Assembly: GCF_001687325.1 (NCBI RefSeq)
Contig: NZ_LZRD01000008.1
Location: 62,001-126,000, forward strand
DNA from: Streptomyces sp. PTY087I2
GTDB taxonomy: Bacteria > Actinomycetota > Actinomycetes > Streptomycetales > Streptomycetaceae
Direction of reading: 5' to 3'
DNA length: 64,000 nucleotides
In this document: positions 1 through 7,725 of the stretch, one piece after another
Layout: every line of letters begins with the position of its first letter
Numbering within the stretch: position 1 is the stretch's first letter
The notes under the pieces: generated by a model
The model's input: the letters and a program-made list of their open reading frames with translations, nothing else
Told to the model about the DNA's origin: nothing
The model's database searches: none
Program-made: the position numbers and the translations under genes

Positions 1-167
1 GGGTCGATGACGGCGAGGCGGCGGTGTCCGAGGCCGATGCGTGTCGCCGTCCAGACGCCGGAGTCGTCGGGGCCGCGGAGCGCGAGGGTGTCCGCCATGC
101 GGCGGACGGCCTCGCCCTCGCGGGTCAGGTCGCGTTCCCAGTCGAGCCACCCTGCTATGCCACACAT
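1..167 (-). CDS. asnB: Asparagine synthetase (glutamine-hydrolysing), N-terminal fragment
   Basis: This is the first 55 codons of a gene that continues beyond the left edge. The protein begins MCGIAGW, and after Met removal Cys2 would be the N-terminal nucleophile of a class II glutamine amidotransferase. The motif ALRGPDDSG near residues 28-36 and GHRRLAVID near 47-55 also match the AsnB family. The start is preceded by AGAGAGGGA at good spacing. It lies 16 bases after the acid ligase gene on the same strand, so it is probably its operon partner. In such a setting AsnB-type enzymes often amidate an activated carboxylate rather than make asparagine; which applies here cannot be told, because the synthetase domain is outside the window. 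Confidence 0.85.
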   Translation of the reverse strand, partial: MCGIAGWLDWERDLTREGEAVRRMADTLALRGPDDSGVWTATRIGLGHRRLAVID

Positions 168-183
168 GGTCGTCCCTCTCTCG

Positions 184-1635
184 TCAGCCGCGGGTGGTGG
201 AGGCGTACTCGGCGAGCGTGGTCTCGACGACGCCCCGGATGGGGGCGGGCAGCCGGTCCCAGTTGCGTTCGTCGTTGAGGTCGAGGACCCGGGAGAGCTT
301 CCAGCCGAGGTACTGGCCGAGCGAGGCGAGCGGCGGGAGCTTCTCGACGGGGCGCAGGGCGAGTTCGAAGCCGGGGAAGAGTCCGGCGAGCCGTCTCGCG
401 GTGGCCTCGCTCCAGGCGGCGTGGGCCGGGCCCGTGGTGGTGGCCAGGCACAGGATCGTCCGGTCCTGGACGACGAGCATGTAGTTGAGGACCTGGACGC
501 CGGATCCCGGGTCCTCGGCGGGGAGTTCGGCCCAGAGGGCGGACTCGACGTCGTTCTGCCGGATGCCGTTGCCCTCCAGGGTGATGAGGTCCTGGGAGCG
601 GCCGAGGGTGCGCAGCAGCGGGGTCGCGACTCCGCAGGGGCAGTCGGTCCCGGTGATCTCGACGAGGTCGCCGGTGCGGTAGCGCAGCAGGGGGCGGGCA
701 AGGATGTCGAGGGTGGTGACGACGAGTTCGCCCCGGTCGGGGGTGCCGTCGACCCTGCGCGGTCCCCGCTCGGGGCCGTCGAGTTCGAGGACGTAACTCT
801 GCGTCTGGAGGTGCAGGTTGCGGTGTTCGCAGGTGACGGCGGTGGTACCGGTCTCGGACGAGCCGTAGGCGGCGACGTAGGCGCGGGCCCCGGTGAGGCG
901 TTCCAGGTGGCGGACGAAGGCGGGTCCGGTCTGCTCGGCCATCAGGAACAGCTTGTCGAAGGCGGGCACGGGCTCGTCGTTGCGGTAGGCGAACTGGATC
1001 ATCTCCAGCAGCCGGGAGGGCGGTCCGACGAAGACGTTGACGCCGAGTTCGCGGGTGAGGCGCAGAACACGGGTGTAGTCGCCGGTGATGTTGTCGACCC
1101 AGGGGCGCAGCGAGAGGACCTGGAGGTATTCGAGGACCTTCTCGAACTGGTACGCGGCCGGGGCGAAGGGTGCGTTGATGAGGATGAGGGCACGGTCGGC
1201 CGGGGAGAGGATGCGGGCCCAGAGTTCGCCGATGTTGATGGTGTTGGCGACGAGGTCGTCCAGGGCCTTGGGGGCGGCGACCGGGTTTCCGGTGGTGCCG
1301 GATGACTCGTAGTAGTGCAGGAACTCCGAGAGGCCCCGGGTGAAGGCGCGGTGTCCGCCCTCGCTCAGCGCCTTCTTGGGCAGGAAGGGGAGCTTGCCCA
1401 GGAGGGTGTCGATGGCCCGCTCCGGCGCGGTGCCGGCCGCGTCGGCGACCAGTGCCGCGTCCAGGGTGGTGTCGTAGAGCCCCGACCCGGCGGCGGCCTC
1501 CAGCGTGGCGGTGAACTTCCGCCCCAGATGGGCCCGGTCGGGGTGGCCCGCGTGGCTGTCGCGGACGAGCGCGGTGTGGTCGCGGACGGTGTCGGCGATC
1601 TCCCGGGTGGTCGTGGTGTCACGAAGCAGCAGCAT
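184..1635 (-). CDS. PaaK-like AMP-forming acid ligase
   Basis: This 483-residue adenylate-forming enzyme activates a carboxylic acid with ATP and usually transfers it to CoA or another acceptor. The P-loop motif SSGTTGNP is at 111-118, YGSSET at about 257-262 and YRTGD at 319-323, followed by a short Cys pair (DCPC) and RSQD, as in phenylacetate-CoA ligase relatives. The ATG has AGAGGGA upstream and overlaps the end of the ammonia-lyase gene by 17 bases, so the two are translationally coupled. The natural substrate inferred from this coupling is the cinnamic- or coumaric-type acid made by the lyase, with the AsnB product downstream perhaps amidating it. No carrier-protein gene is visible in the window. 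Confidence 0.8.
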   Translation of the reverse strand: MLLLRDTTTTREIADTVRDHTALVRDSHAGHPDRAHLGRKFTATLEAAAGSGLYDTTLDAALVADAAGTAPERAIDTLLGKLPFLPKKALSEGGHRAFTRGLSEFLHYYESSGTTGNPVAAPKALDDLVANTINIGELWARILSPADRALILINAPFAPAAYQFEKVLEYLQVLSLRPWVDNITGDYTRVLRLTRELGVNVFVGPPSRLLEMIQFAYRNDEPVPAFDKLFLMAEQTGPAFVRHLERLTGARAYVAAYGSSETGTTAVTCEHRNLHLQTQSYVLELDGPERGPRRVDGTPDRGELVVTTLDILARPLLRYRTGDLVEITGTDCPCGVATPLLRTLGRSQDLITLEGNGIRQNDVESALWAELPAEDPGSGVQVLNYMLVVQDRTILCLATTTGPAHAAWSEATARRLAGLFPGFELALRPVEKLPPLASLGQYLGWKLSRVLDLNDERNWDRLPAPIRGVVETTLAEYASTTRG

Positions 1636-3262
1636 GGGGTTCCCTCTCGTCAGCGGCGCCGGCCGCGCGGGCCAGGCTTCCGTCGGTTATGAGGCGGGCG
1701 ACGGCCGCGATGTCCTGGTCCATCCGGCGGTCGCGGTCGGCGTAGGGAGCGTGGGCGCGGATCAGGGCGTGCACGGCGCGGGTGCGGGGCGCCGCCCGGT
1801 CGAGGCCGCGCAGGTCGAGGGCCTGGGCGGCGGCGAGCAGGGCGATGGCGGCGACCTGGCCGGTCAGTTCGTTGACCGTGCGGGCGTCGCGGGCGGCGGT
1901 GGTGGCCATGCTGACCTTGTCCTGGTTGTGCGCCTCGGTGGACCGGGAGAAGACGGTGGCGGGCAGGGCCGTCTTCAGGGCCTCCGCGGTGACGGCGGAC
2001 GCGGCGATCTGCATGCCCTTGAATCCGTGGTGCAGCCCGGCCTCCGACTCGAGTTCGGGCGGTACGAGGTTGGCGGGCAGGCCGCCGCTGAACTTCGGGT
2101 CGATGATCAGGGCGAGCTGCCGGTCGAGCAGGTCGGCGATGTTGGCGGTGGCGGTCTTGAGGCTGTCCATCGCCTGGCCGACATGGCCCGCGTAGAAATT
2201 CCCGCCGTGGTGCGGGCGTTCCTCGTCGACGGAGAAGAGCGGGTTGTCCGTGGAGGCGTTGACCTCGGTGGTCAGCCAGGGCTCCACCCAGGACAGGGTG
2301 TCGCGGAGTACGCCGATCACCTGGGGTGCGCAGCGCACCGAGTAGTGGTCCTGGATCCGGACCTCCAGCTCCCGGAAGTCGCGGCCCTCCAGGCTCCCGG
2401 CCTCGGCGATGATCTCCTCGTACGTGGTGGAGAGCCGCGACCCGGCAAGGAGCCGGCGCAGATGAGCCGCCGAGGCGACCTGTCCGGGGTGGGGCTTGGC
2501 CCGGTGCAGGAACTCCGCGAAGTGCGAGGCGTTGCCGAGGAGCGCCTCGCTGACGAAGGCCGTGACGATCTCGGCGGCGGTGGCGATACCGGCCGCGTCG
2601 TGGGCGGCCAGCACGGCGAACGCGGTCGTGAACGAGGTGCCGTTGATGAGGGCCAGGCCCTCCTTGGCCTCCAGCGCCACCGGTTCGATGCCTGCCTCGC
2701 GCTGGGCCTCGGCGACCGGCAGGACGTGCTTGCCGACCTGGGCGTCCCCGTCGCCCAGGAGCGTGGCGGCGACGTAGCAGAGGGGGACGAGATCGCCGCT
2801 GGCGCCGAGGGAGCCGCGCTCGGGGACGAGCGGGAGGATGTCGGCGTTGAGGTGGGCCAGGAGGCGGTCGACGACCAGGGGGCGGATGCCGGAGTTGCCG
2901 AGGGCCAGGCAGTTGGCGCGGATGAGGAGGGTCGCGCGGACGACGTCGGCCGGCGCGTTCGGGCCCACCCCGTTGAGGTGGTAGCGGATCAGGTTGTGCT
3001 GGAGCTGTGCGGCGCGCTCGGGGCTGATCTGGTTCGTGACGCTGTCGCCGAACCCCGTGGTGACGCCGTAGATCGGTCTGCGCTCCGCCATCAGCCGGTC
3101 GCGCAGCCCGACGCTGGCCTCGGCGGCCCGGGCGGCGGCCGGGTCCAGCACGGCGGCGACCGGTGGCCGCGCCTCGTCGGGGCGGGCGAGGCGCACGATG
3201 TCGCGGAGGGTCAGGGAGTCGCCGTCCAGTGCGATACGGGCAGGGTCGGTCCAGTCGTTCAC
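1619..3262 (-). CDS. MIO-dependent aromatic amino acid ammonia-lyase or aminomutase
   Basis: This 547-residue member of the histidine/phenylalanine ammonia-lyase family removes ammonia from an aromatic amino acid, giving an aryl acrylate, or shifts the amino group to the beta carbon. The self-cyclising Ala-Ser-Gly of the MIO cofactor is visible at 154-156 within GSLGASGDL. The catalytic Tyr is in YGVTTGFGDS (Tyr65), with LINGTS downstream and NQDKVSM in the C-terminal half. The last motif is commoner in Phe/Tyr enzymes and aminomutases than in histidase, but specificity cannot be settled by eye. I chose the GTG at 3262 because a GGAG sits 8 bases upstream; a second GTG six bases earlier is too close to it. 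It heads the lyase-ligase-AsnB operon. Confidence 0.85.
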   Translation of the reverse strand: MNDWTDPARIALDGDSLTLRDIVRLARPDEARPPVAAVLDPAAARAAEASVGLRDRLMAERRPIYGVTTGFGDSVTNQISPERAAQLQHNLIRYHLNGVGPNAPADVVRATLLIRANCLALGNSGIRPLVVDRLLAHLNADILPLVPERGSLGASGDLVPLCYVAATLLGDGDAQVGKHVLPVAEAQREAGIEPVALEAKEGLALINGTSFTTAFAVLAAHDAAGIATAAEIVTAFVSEALLGNASHFAEFLHRAKPHPGQVASAAHLRRLLAGSRLSTTYEEIIAEAGSLEGRDFRELEVRIQDHYSVRCAPQVIGVLRDTLSWVEPWLTTEVNASTDNPLFSVDEERPHHGGNFYAGHVGQAMDSLKTATANIADLLDRQLALIIDPKFSGGLPANLVPPELESEAGLHHGFKGMQIAASAVTAEALKTALPATVFSRSTEAHNQDKVSMATTAARDARTVNELTGQVAAIALLAAAQALDLRGLDRAAPRTRAVHALIRAHAPYADRDRRMDQDIAAVARLITDGSLARAAGAADEREPHAAAS

Positions 3263-3455
3263 CTTCACAACTCCAGGGGTGCCGGGGGGATTTTTTCGAT
3301 GGCGCTCCAATACTTCGCCAGAGGAGTGCCGAATTTCTTCTGCCGACAGACCGGGTGGACCCTGGTCCGGAGACCGGGTAGCGGCCCGGACCAACGACGT
3401 GGCCCGCCGCATTTGTCACCGCACTGTGAACAGGGTTACAAATACATTTCGCCGC

Positions 3456-3474
3456 CGGAACCTTTGGAGTTCCG
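3456..3474. promoter_or_regulatory. Inverted repeat in the lyase/LuxR divergent promoter
   Basis: CGGAAC and GTTCCG flank a 7-base spacer, a perfect 6+7+6 inverted repeat in the 275-base region between the divergently transcribed lyase and LuxR genes. The surrounding DNA is AT-richer than the genes. It is a plausible site for the neighbouring LuxR regulator, but this is inference from position and symmetry only. Confidence 0.4.
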
Positions 3475-3537
3475 ATTGTTCGGGTCCTATTCTCGCCACT
3501 GGCACGGTTCAGGTCTTCCACCACCCGGAGGTTGTCC

Positions 3538-4224
3538 ATGTCTTCCACCGGTCCGGCCCCGCGGCCCGACGGGACCGTGCGGGTTCTCCTGGCCCCCGGT
3601 CACAGCTCGCTGTTCACGGCCGGGATCGCCTCCGCCCTCGGCCGCACTCCGGGCATCCGGTTACTGCCGGCCGGTCAGGCGTTGCGGGAGGAGCCGGACG
3701 TGGTGCTGGTGGAGGACGCGCCCGGGGTCCCGGCCGACGAGGTGATCGGCCGTCTGCCGGCGCCGGTGACGGCCGGGTCGCCGGGCGCCCGGCGGCCCCG
3801 GATCATCGTGATGGTGCGGGACGACCGGGTCGAGCGGATCCTCGGCTATCTCCGGGCGGACGTACGGGGGTTCGTCTGTCATGACGCCCCGCTCGGTGAG
3901 CTGGTGACCGCGGTGCGGGTGGTTTTCCGGAATGAGGCATTCCTGCCCTATGGGATTGCCGCCCGGGTGATCGAGGGAATTCTCCCGCATCTGCCGCGCC
4001 CCGATCCCGAACCGTTGCCGAGCGTGTCCGAACTCACTCCGCGTGAGCGGGAGATATTTACACTCATGGCGTCGGGAATTTCGAATGCTGAGATTGCCGA
4101 CGTCTGCTCACTGAGTCAGAAGACCGTAAAATTCCATGTGTCCAACATTCTGCGAAAACTCGGAATGAAGAACCGCATCCAGGCGGTGGTCCGTACGCGC
4201 GGAGTCCCCTGCGTCTCAGCCTGA
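3538..4224 (+). CDS. LuxR/NarL-family transcriptional regulator with TTA codon
   Basis: This 228-residue regulator has an N-terminal receiver-like part and a C-terminal LuxR helix-turn-helix (about residues 165-215: LTPREREIF, then QKTVKFHVSNIL). The receiver looks degenerate: the strand that normally ends in the phosphorylated Asp reads DVVLVEDAPG, so phosphorylation is doubtful. The ATG at 3538 has GGAGG upstream; an in-frame TTG six bases earlier is less likely. Codon 42 (3661-3663) is TTA, so translation should need the bldA leucyl-tRNA, typical of pathway-specific regulators of Streptomyces secondary metabolism. It is transcribed away from the lyase operon and probably controls it. Confidence 0.85.
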   Translation: MSSTGPAPRPDGTVRVLLAPGHSSLFTAGIASALGRTPGIRLLPAGQALREEPDVVLVEDAPGVPADEVIGRLPAPVTAGSPGARRPRIIVMVRDDRVERILGYLRADVRGFVCHDAPLGELVTAVRVVFRNEAFLPYGIAARVIEGILPHLPRPDPEPLPSVSELTPREREIFTLMASGISNAEIADVCSLSQKTVKFHVSNILRKLGMKNRIQAVVRTRGVPCVSA

Positions 4225-4260
4225 CCGGACCTGCCCCCACCCGAACCGAAGGGCTTCGCC

Positions 4261-4674
4261 TTGTCCGCACCCGCCGTTCCGCCCGCCGCCGAGGACACCG
4301 AGGGGGCCCGCGCGGCCCTCGACGCGTTCCTGGCCGCCCTCAACAGCCGTTCCGTCCCCGACTGGACGCGGACGCTGCACTTCCCTCATCTGCGCGTCCA
4401 TGACGGTGCGGTGACCGTCTGGGAGACGCCCGAGATCTACATCGAGAGCGCGACGCCGGAGGTGGCGCAGCTGGTGGCCACCGGCTGGGACCACAGCGGC
4501 TGGGAGAAAGTCGAGCTGATCCAGACCTCGGCCGGCCAGGTCCACGCCCAGGTCCGGTTCGCCCGCTACGACGCGGAGGGCCGCCCGCTCGGGTCGTTCG
4601 AGTCGGTGTATGTGCTCACCCGGCAGGAGGGCCGGTGGGGGGTGCTGGCGCGGATCGGCTTCACGGCCGCCTGA
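4261..4674 (+). CDS. SnoaL/NTF2-like small protein
   Basis: This 137-residue protein has the size and residue pattern of the NTF2/SnoaL-like fold: a helical start (AALDAFLAALN), then strands with repeated Trp/His-Phe positions (HFPHLRVHDGAV, WEKVELIQTS, VHAQVRFARYD). Members act as small cyclases, isomerases or binding proteins. The start is a TTG with GAAGGG 7 bases upstream; no in-frame ATG or GTG lies before it. It follows the LuxR gene by 36 bases and may share its transcript. Its function here is not determined. Confidence 0.65.
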   Translation: MSAPAVPPAAEDTEGARAALDAFLAALNSRSVPDWTRTLHFPHLRVHDGAVTVWETPEIYIESATPEVAQLVATGWDHSGWEKVELIQTSAGQVHAQVRFARYDAEGRPLGSFESVYVLTRQEGRWGVLARIGFTAA

Positions 4675-4695
4675 CGGCCGGTCGGGTCGCAGACG

Positions 4696-4732
4696 AGAGG
4701 CCGCCTCCGGTACGTAGCCGGGGGCGGCCTCT
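4696..4732. terminator. Bidirectional stem-loop terminator with a duplicated arm
   Basis: AGAGGCCGCCTCCGG pairs with CCGGGGGCGGCCTCT across a 7-base loop (15 pairs, one G-T wobble), between two convergent genes. A second near-copy of the right arm and loop recurs at 4743-4764, suggesting a local duplication. There is no T-run, as is usual for high-GC actinomycete terminators. Confidence 0.7.
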
Positions 4733-4807
4733 GGTGTGTGCGGTACGAAGTCGGGGGCGGCCTCTGCGCTGGGTGCGGGCGGGCGGGGCCTGGGCGGCGG
4801 GCGGCGC

Positions 4808-5887
4808 TCAGCCAGGGGTGTCCCCCTCGGACGCGGGTACGGCTTCGGGGCCCGGCGGGATGCTCGCCAGCTCCGTCCCGATCCGGTCCGCGAGGACGTG
4901 CTCGCCCTCGGCCGTGGGGTGGAGGCCGTCGGCGTACAGCTCCCCGGCTTCGGCGACGGGGGCGACGGTGAGCCCGTCCAGCAGATGGAGGTGGCGGTCG
5001 CCCAGCCGTTGCAGCACCCGGACCGCCTCCGCGGTGAGGGACCGGGCGCCCTCCAGGGTCAACCCGGTGCTGTTCACGGCCCGTTCACGATCGGGCGAGG
5101 AGAGCGGGGTGAGCACCACGACCGGGGTGTCCGGATGGCCGTCGCGGACAGTGTCCAGGAACCCGCAGACGGCCGGTCCCCAGCTGCGGGCGGTGAACGC
5201 GCCCCGGATGTAGGCGTTGATGCCGAGTTCCAGGGCGATCAGGTCGGCCGGGGTGTCCCGGATCGCGCGGGCCACCACCGGGTCCAGATACGCCTCCCCC
5301 GCGAACCCGAGGTTGCGCAGCCGCCAGCCGTGCTCCGCCGCGACCAGGGCGGGCCAGGTCTCCGAGGGCCCCGCGGCGTACATGCAGTGGGTCAGCGAGC
5401 TGCCGTGGACCAGCAGTCGGCGGCCCGTACGCTCCGCCGCGAGCAGCTGGCGGTGGCCGCGCAGGGTCACCGCCCCGATCCGGGTGACGGCGAGGTGCGG
5501 GAGCCAGACCTCGACGTCGGCGGGGGTGCCGTCGGTGACGGGCAGTGGAAAGGCGACCCGGTGGCGGCCGGGGCCGCCGGTCCAGCGGTGGGCCAGGATG
5601 CCGTCGACCCGGATGTCCAGGGGCGAGCCGCCGGGGTCGAGATCCACCTCCAGCTCCAGGGCCGCGGCGTCCGTGCGGACCGCGAAGCGGACCCCGGCGG
5701 TGGTGCGGGCCAGCCGGGAGAAGTTGGCCGACATGGCGGTGGCGAGCCGGTCCACCGGCATCCGCAGCGGCAGCCGGGCGCCGCTGCCCCGGTCCCAGCC
5801 GGCGATCCCGTCGAAGGAGAGCCGCGGATCCCCGGGGACGAGCCGCTCCACGGCGGCGCCCTGGGCGCGGGCGGTGCCGGTGGTCAT
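4808..5887 (-). CDS. SGNH/GDSL-type hydrolase
   Basis: This 359-residue protein is in two parts. The first 150 or so residues form a beta-rich segment and the rest an SGNH esterase domain. Block I is GSSLTH, with the nucleophilic Ser in GSS; block III is GINAY; the catalytic Asp-x-x-His is DGLHPT near residue 325. No signal peptide is evident, so it probably acts in the cytoplasm as an esterase, deacylase or acyltransferase. It overlaps the upstream MFS gene by 4 bases (ATGA), so pump and hydrolase are co-translated. A link to removing a protecting acyl group from an exported metabolite is speculation. Confidence 0.75.
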   Translation of the reverse strand: MTTGTARAQGAAVERLVPGDPRLSFDGIAGWDRGSGARLPLRMPVDRLATAMSANFSRLARTTAGVRFAVRTDAAALELEVDLDPGGSPLDIRVDGILAHRWTGGPGRHRVAFPLPVTDGTPADVEVWLPHLAVTRIGAVTLRGHRQLLAAERTGRRLLVHGSSLTHCMYAAGPSETWPALVAAEHGWRLRNLGFAGEAYLDPVVARAIRDTPADLIALELGINAYIRGAFTARSWGPAVCGFLDTVRDGHPDTPVVVLTPLSSPDRERAVNSTGLTLEGARSLTAEAVRVLQRLGDRHLHLLDGLTVAPVAEAGELYADGLHPTAEGEHVLADRIGTELASIPPGPEAVPASEGDTPG

Positions 5888-7503
5888 GCGCCCTCACGCT
5901 CCAGGACGGCGGGATCGGAGCCGTCGGAAGCGGCGGCCGGGCCGTCGGCGGTTCCTTTACGGGCGTCCGCCGCGCCGGGGGCCACCTTCCGGGTATCCGC
6001 CGCGCCGGGGCCACCCTTCGGTCCGTCCGCCGCGCCGGTGGTTCCCTTCGGTCCGTCCGCCGCATCGGCGGTGTCCGGACCGTCGACAGCGCCGTCCGGC
6101 CCCGGCGTGCGGGCCGGTCCGAGCCCCAGTGCGGCGGCCAGCGCGCCGGCCAGCGAGAAGAGGCCCACGGCCAGGAACGCCCGGTGGTAGGAGGCGAGTT
6201 GGCCCTCATCGCCGCCGGTGGCGAGGACCGCGGCGGCCACCGCGACCCCGAGCCCGCCGCCCAGTTGCAGGGCGGACTGGATGAGGGAGGTGGCCAGCCC
6301 CTGCTGCTCGTCGGCGACCCCGCTGACGCCCGCGACGTTGAAGCTCGGGAAGCTGAGCCCATTGCCGATGCCGTGCAGGATCAGGGCGGGCAGCAGGACG
6401 GTGACGTAGTCGCTGCTCTCGTCGGCGCGCAGGAAGAGCAGGATGCCCAGGCCCTGGAGCAGCAGCCCGGTCACGGCGGGGACGCGCAGCCCGAAGCGGT
6501 TGATGACGCGCGGGGTGACGTTGACGGTGACGAGGATCGCCGCGGCCATCGGGACGATCGCGGCGCCCGCGCCCAGGGCGCTGTAGTCCAGCACCTGCTG
6601 GAGGTAGAGGAGGGCGACGAACTGCCAGCCGATCGTCGCGCAGGCCCAGGTGAGCCCGACGACGTTGGCGGTGGACAGGGTGCGCGAGCGGAAGATGGAG
6701 AGCTGGACGAGCGGTTCGGCCCGGCGGTTCTGGATGATGACGAAGGCGGCGAGCAGGGCGACGGACGCCACCAGCGAGAGCACGGTGGTCGCCGAGCCCC
6801 AGCCCACTTCGGGGGCCCGGGTCAGGGCGAAGACCAGCAGTAGCACGCCACCGGTCGCGGTCACGGCGCCGAAGGCGTCGAAGCCGGGGCGCTCGCCGGG
6901 GCGCACCGGGTCGGGCGAGACCGCGTAGCGGACGGCGGCCAGGACCAGGGCGGCGATGACGAACGGCACGAAGAAGGTGAGCCGCCAGTTGAGTTCGGTG
7001 AGCACCCCGGAGAGCACGAGCCCGGCCGCGTAACCGCTGGCCCCGGTGAGGGAGAAGATGCCCACCGCGCGGTTGCGCTCCGGGCCCTCCTTGAAGGTGG
7101 TCATGATGATCGAGAGCGCGGCCGGGGCGATGAACGCCGCCGCGACGCCCTTGATCACCCGGCTGATGATCAGCAGGGTGCCGTCCGAGACGAAGCCGCC
7201 CGCAAGGCTCGCCACGGCGAAGACCGCGGTGCCCCAGAAGAACATCCGCCGTCGGCCGAAGAGGTCGGCGGCGCGCCCGCCCAGCAGCAGGAACCCTCCG
7301 TACGCGACCGCGTAGCCGGAGATGATCCATTGCAGCTCTTCGGCGCTCAGCCCCAGATCGTCCTTGAGCTCGGGCAGGGCGACGCCCATCAGCGAGACGT
7401 CCATGGAGTCCAGGAACAGCTGCGCACAGAGCACGAGGAGGGCGATTCCTTTGCGACCGCCCAGTGTTCCCGCCGTGCGCGAGGTCGCCTGTGGGTCCGA
7501 CAT
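5884..7503 (-). CDS. MFS drug transporter, DHA2 type, with repetitive tail
   Basis: This 539-residue protein belongs to the 14-helix proton-drug antiporters. The first helix carries LDSMDVSLMGVALP, close to the family motif LDxTxVNVALP, and the loop motif GGRAADLFGRRR follows helix 2. It probably exports a small molecule, plausibly the product of this region. The last 65 or so residues are a hydrophilic tail of 10-residue units (AADGPKG-, AADTRK-, AADARK-) encoded by 30-base tandem repeats, which is not part of the family fold. The gene is transcribed away from the acyltransferase gene; two inverted repeats lie just upstream of its start. Confidence 0.85.
   Translation of the reverse strand: MSDPQATSRTAGTLGGRKGIALLVLCAQLFLDSMDVSLMGVALPELKDDLGLSAEELQWIISGYAVAYGGFLLLGGRAADLFGRRRMFFWGTAVFAVASLAGGFVSDGTLLIISRVIKGVAAAFIAPAALSIIMTTFKEGPERNRAVGIFSLTGASGYAAGLVLSGVLTELNWRLTFFVPFVIAALVLAAVRYAVSPDPVRPGERPGFDAFGAVTATGGVLLLVFALTRAPEVGWGSATTVLSLVASVALLAAFVIIQNRRAEPLVQLSIFRSRTLSTANVVGLTWACATIGWQFVALLYLQQVLDYSALGAGAAIVPMAAAILVTVNVTPRVINRFGLRVPAVTGLLLQGLGILLFLRADESSDYVTVLLPALILHGIGNGLSFPSFNVAGVSGVADEQQGLATSLIQSALQLGGGLGVAVAAAVLATGGDEGQLASYHRAFLAVGLFSLAGALAAALGLGPARTPGPDGAVDGPDTADAADGPKGTTGAADGPKGGPGAADTRKVAPGAADARKGTADGPAAASDGSDPAVLEREGA
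5966..6085. repeat. 30-base tandem repeat inside the MFS gene
   Basis: The element TCCGCCGC recurs at 5966, 5996, 6026 and 6056, an exact 30-base period with diverged units. On the coding (minus) strand each unit encodes a 10-residue block beginning AAD, in the cytoplasmic tail of the transporter. Copy number is about four. Confidence 0.75.
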
Positions 7504-7524
7504 CGTTTGCCGCCATTCGATCCG

Positions 7525-7540
7525 GCAGACAACAGTCTGC
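7525..7540. promoter_or_regulatory. Palindrome upstream of the MFS pump
   Basis: GCAGAC-AACA-GTCTGC is a perfect 6+4+6 palindrome 22 bases upstream of the MFS start. It is a candidate repressor site; the cognate regulator is unknown. Confidence 0.45.
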
Positions 7541-7546
7541 TAGCCA

Positions 7547-7578
7547 ACGATTTCCGATGAACGTAGCAGCGAAATCGT
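7547..7578. promoter_or_regulatory. Spaced inverted repeat in the MFS/acyltransferase promoter region
   Basis: ACGATTTC (7547-7554) and GAAATCGT (7571-7578) are perfect 8-base arms separated by 16 bases, in the 222-base divergent intergenic region. This could be a two-half-site operator or a hairpin. Confidence 0.4.
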
Positions 7579-7675
7579 CTTGCAGCAAACAATCTTGATG
7601 GAGAGTGAGAGTCAGAATGGGGCGCCCGAGAGGGTTCGACCCTTGTGGGCCGAACGCGGCCGACCCTATGATTCG

Positions 7676-7691
7676 ATAGTTGACGAACTAT
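7676..7691. promoter_or_regulatory. ATAGTT-GACG-AACTAT palindrome upstream of the acyltransferase
   Basis: This perfect 6+4+6 palindrome lies 35 bases before the acyltransferase start. The same half-sites recur at 14003-14026 upstream of the beta-lactamase-like gene. The size and AT content are typical of MarR-family operators, and a MarR gene lies between the two sites at 12187. Confidence 0.5.
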
Positions 7692-7725
7692 AAAAGTTCT
7701 CGGTGTCTCATCCCCGGAGCACGTC

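Noticed and set aside
4736..6190. Long plus-strand ORFs opposite the SGNH hydrolase and MFS genes
   Set aside because: High-GC shadow frames with low-complexity composition; the minus-strand proteins have clear family motifs.
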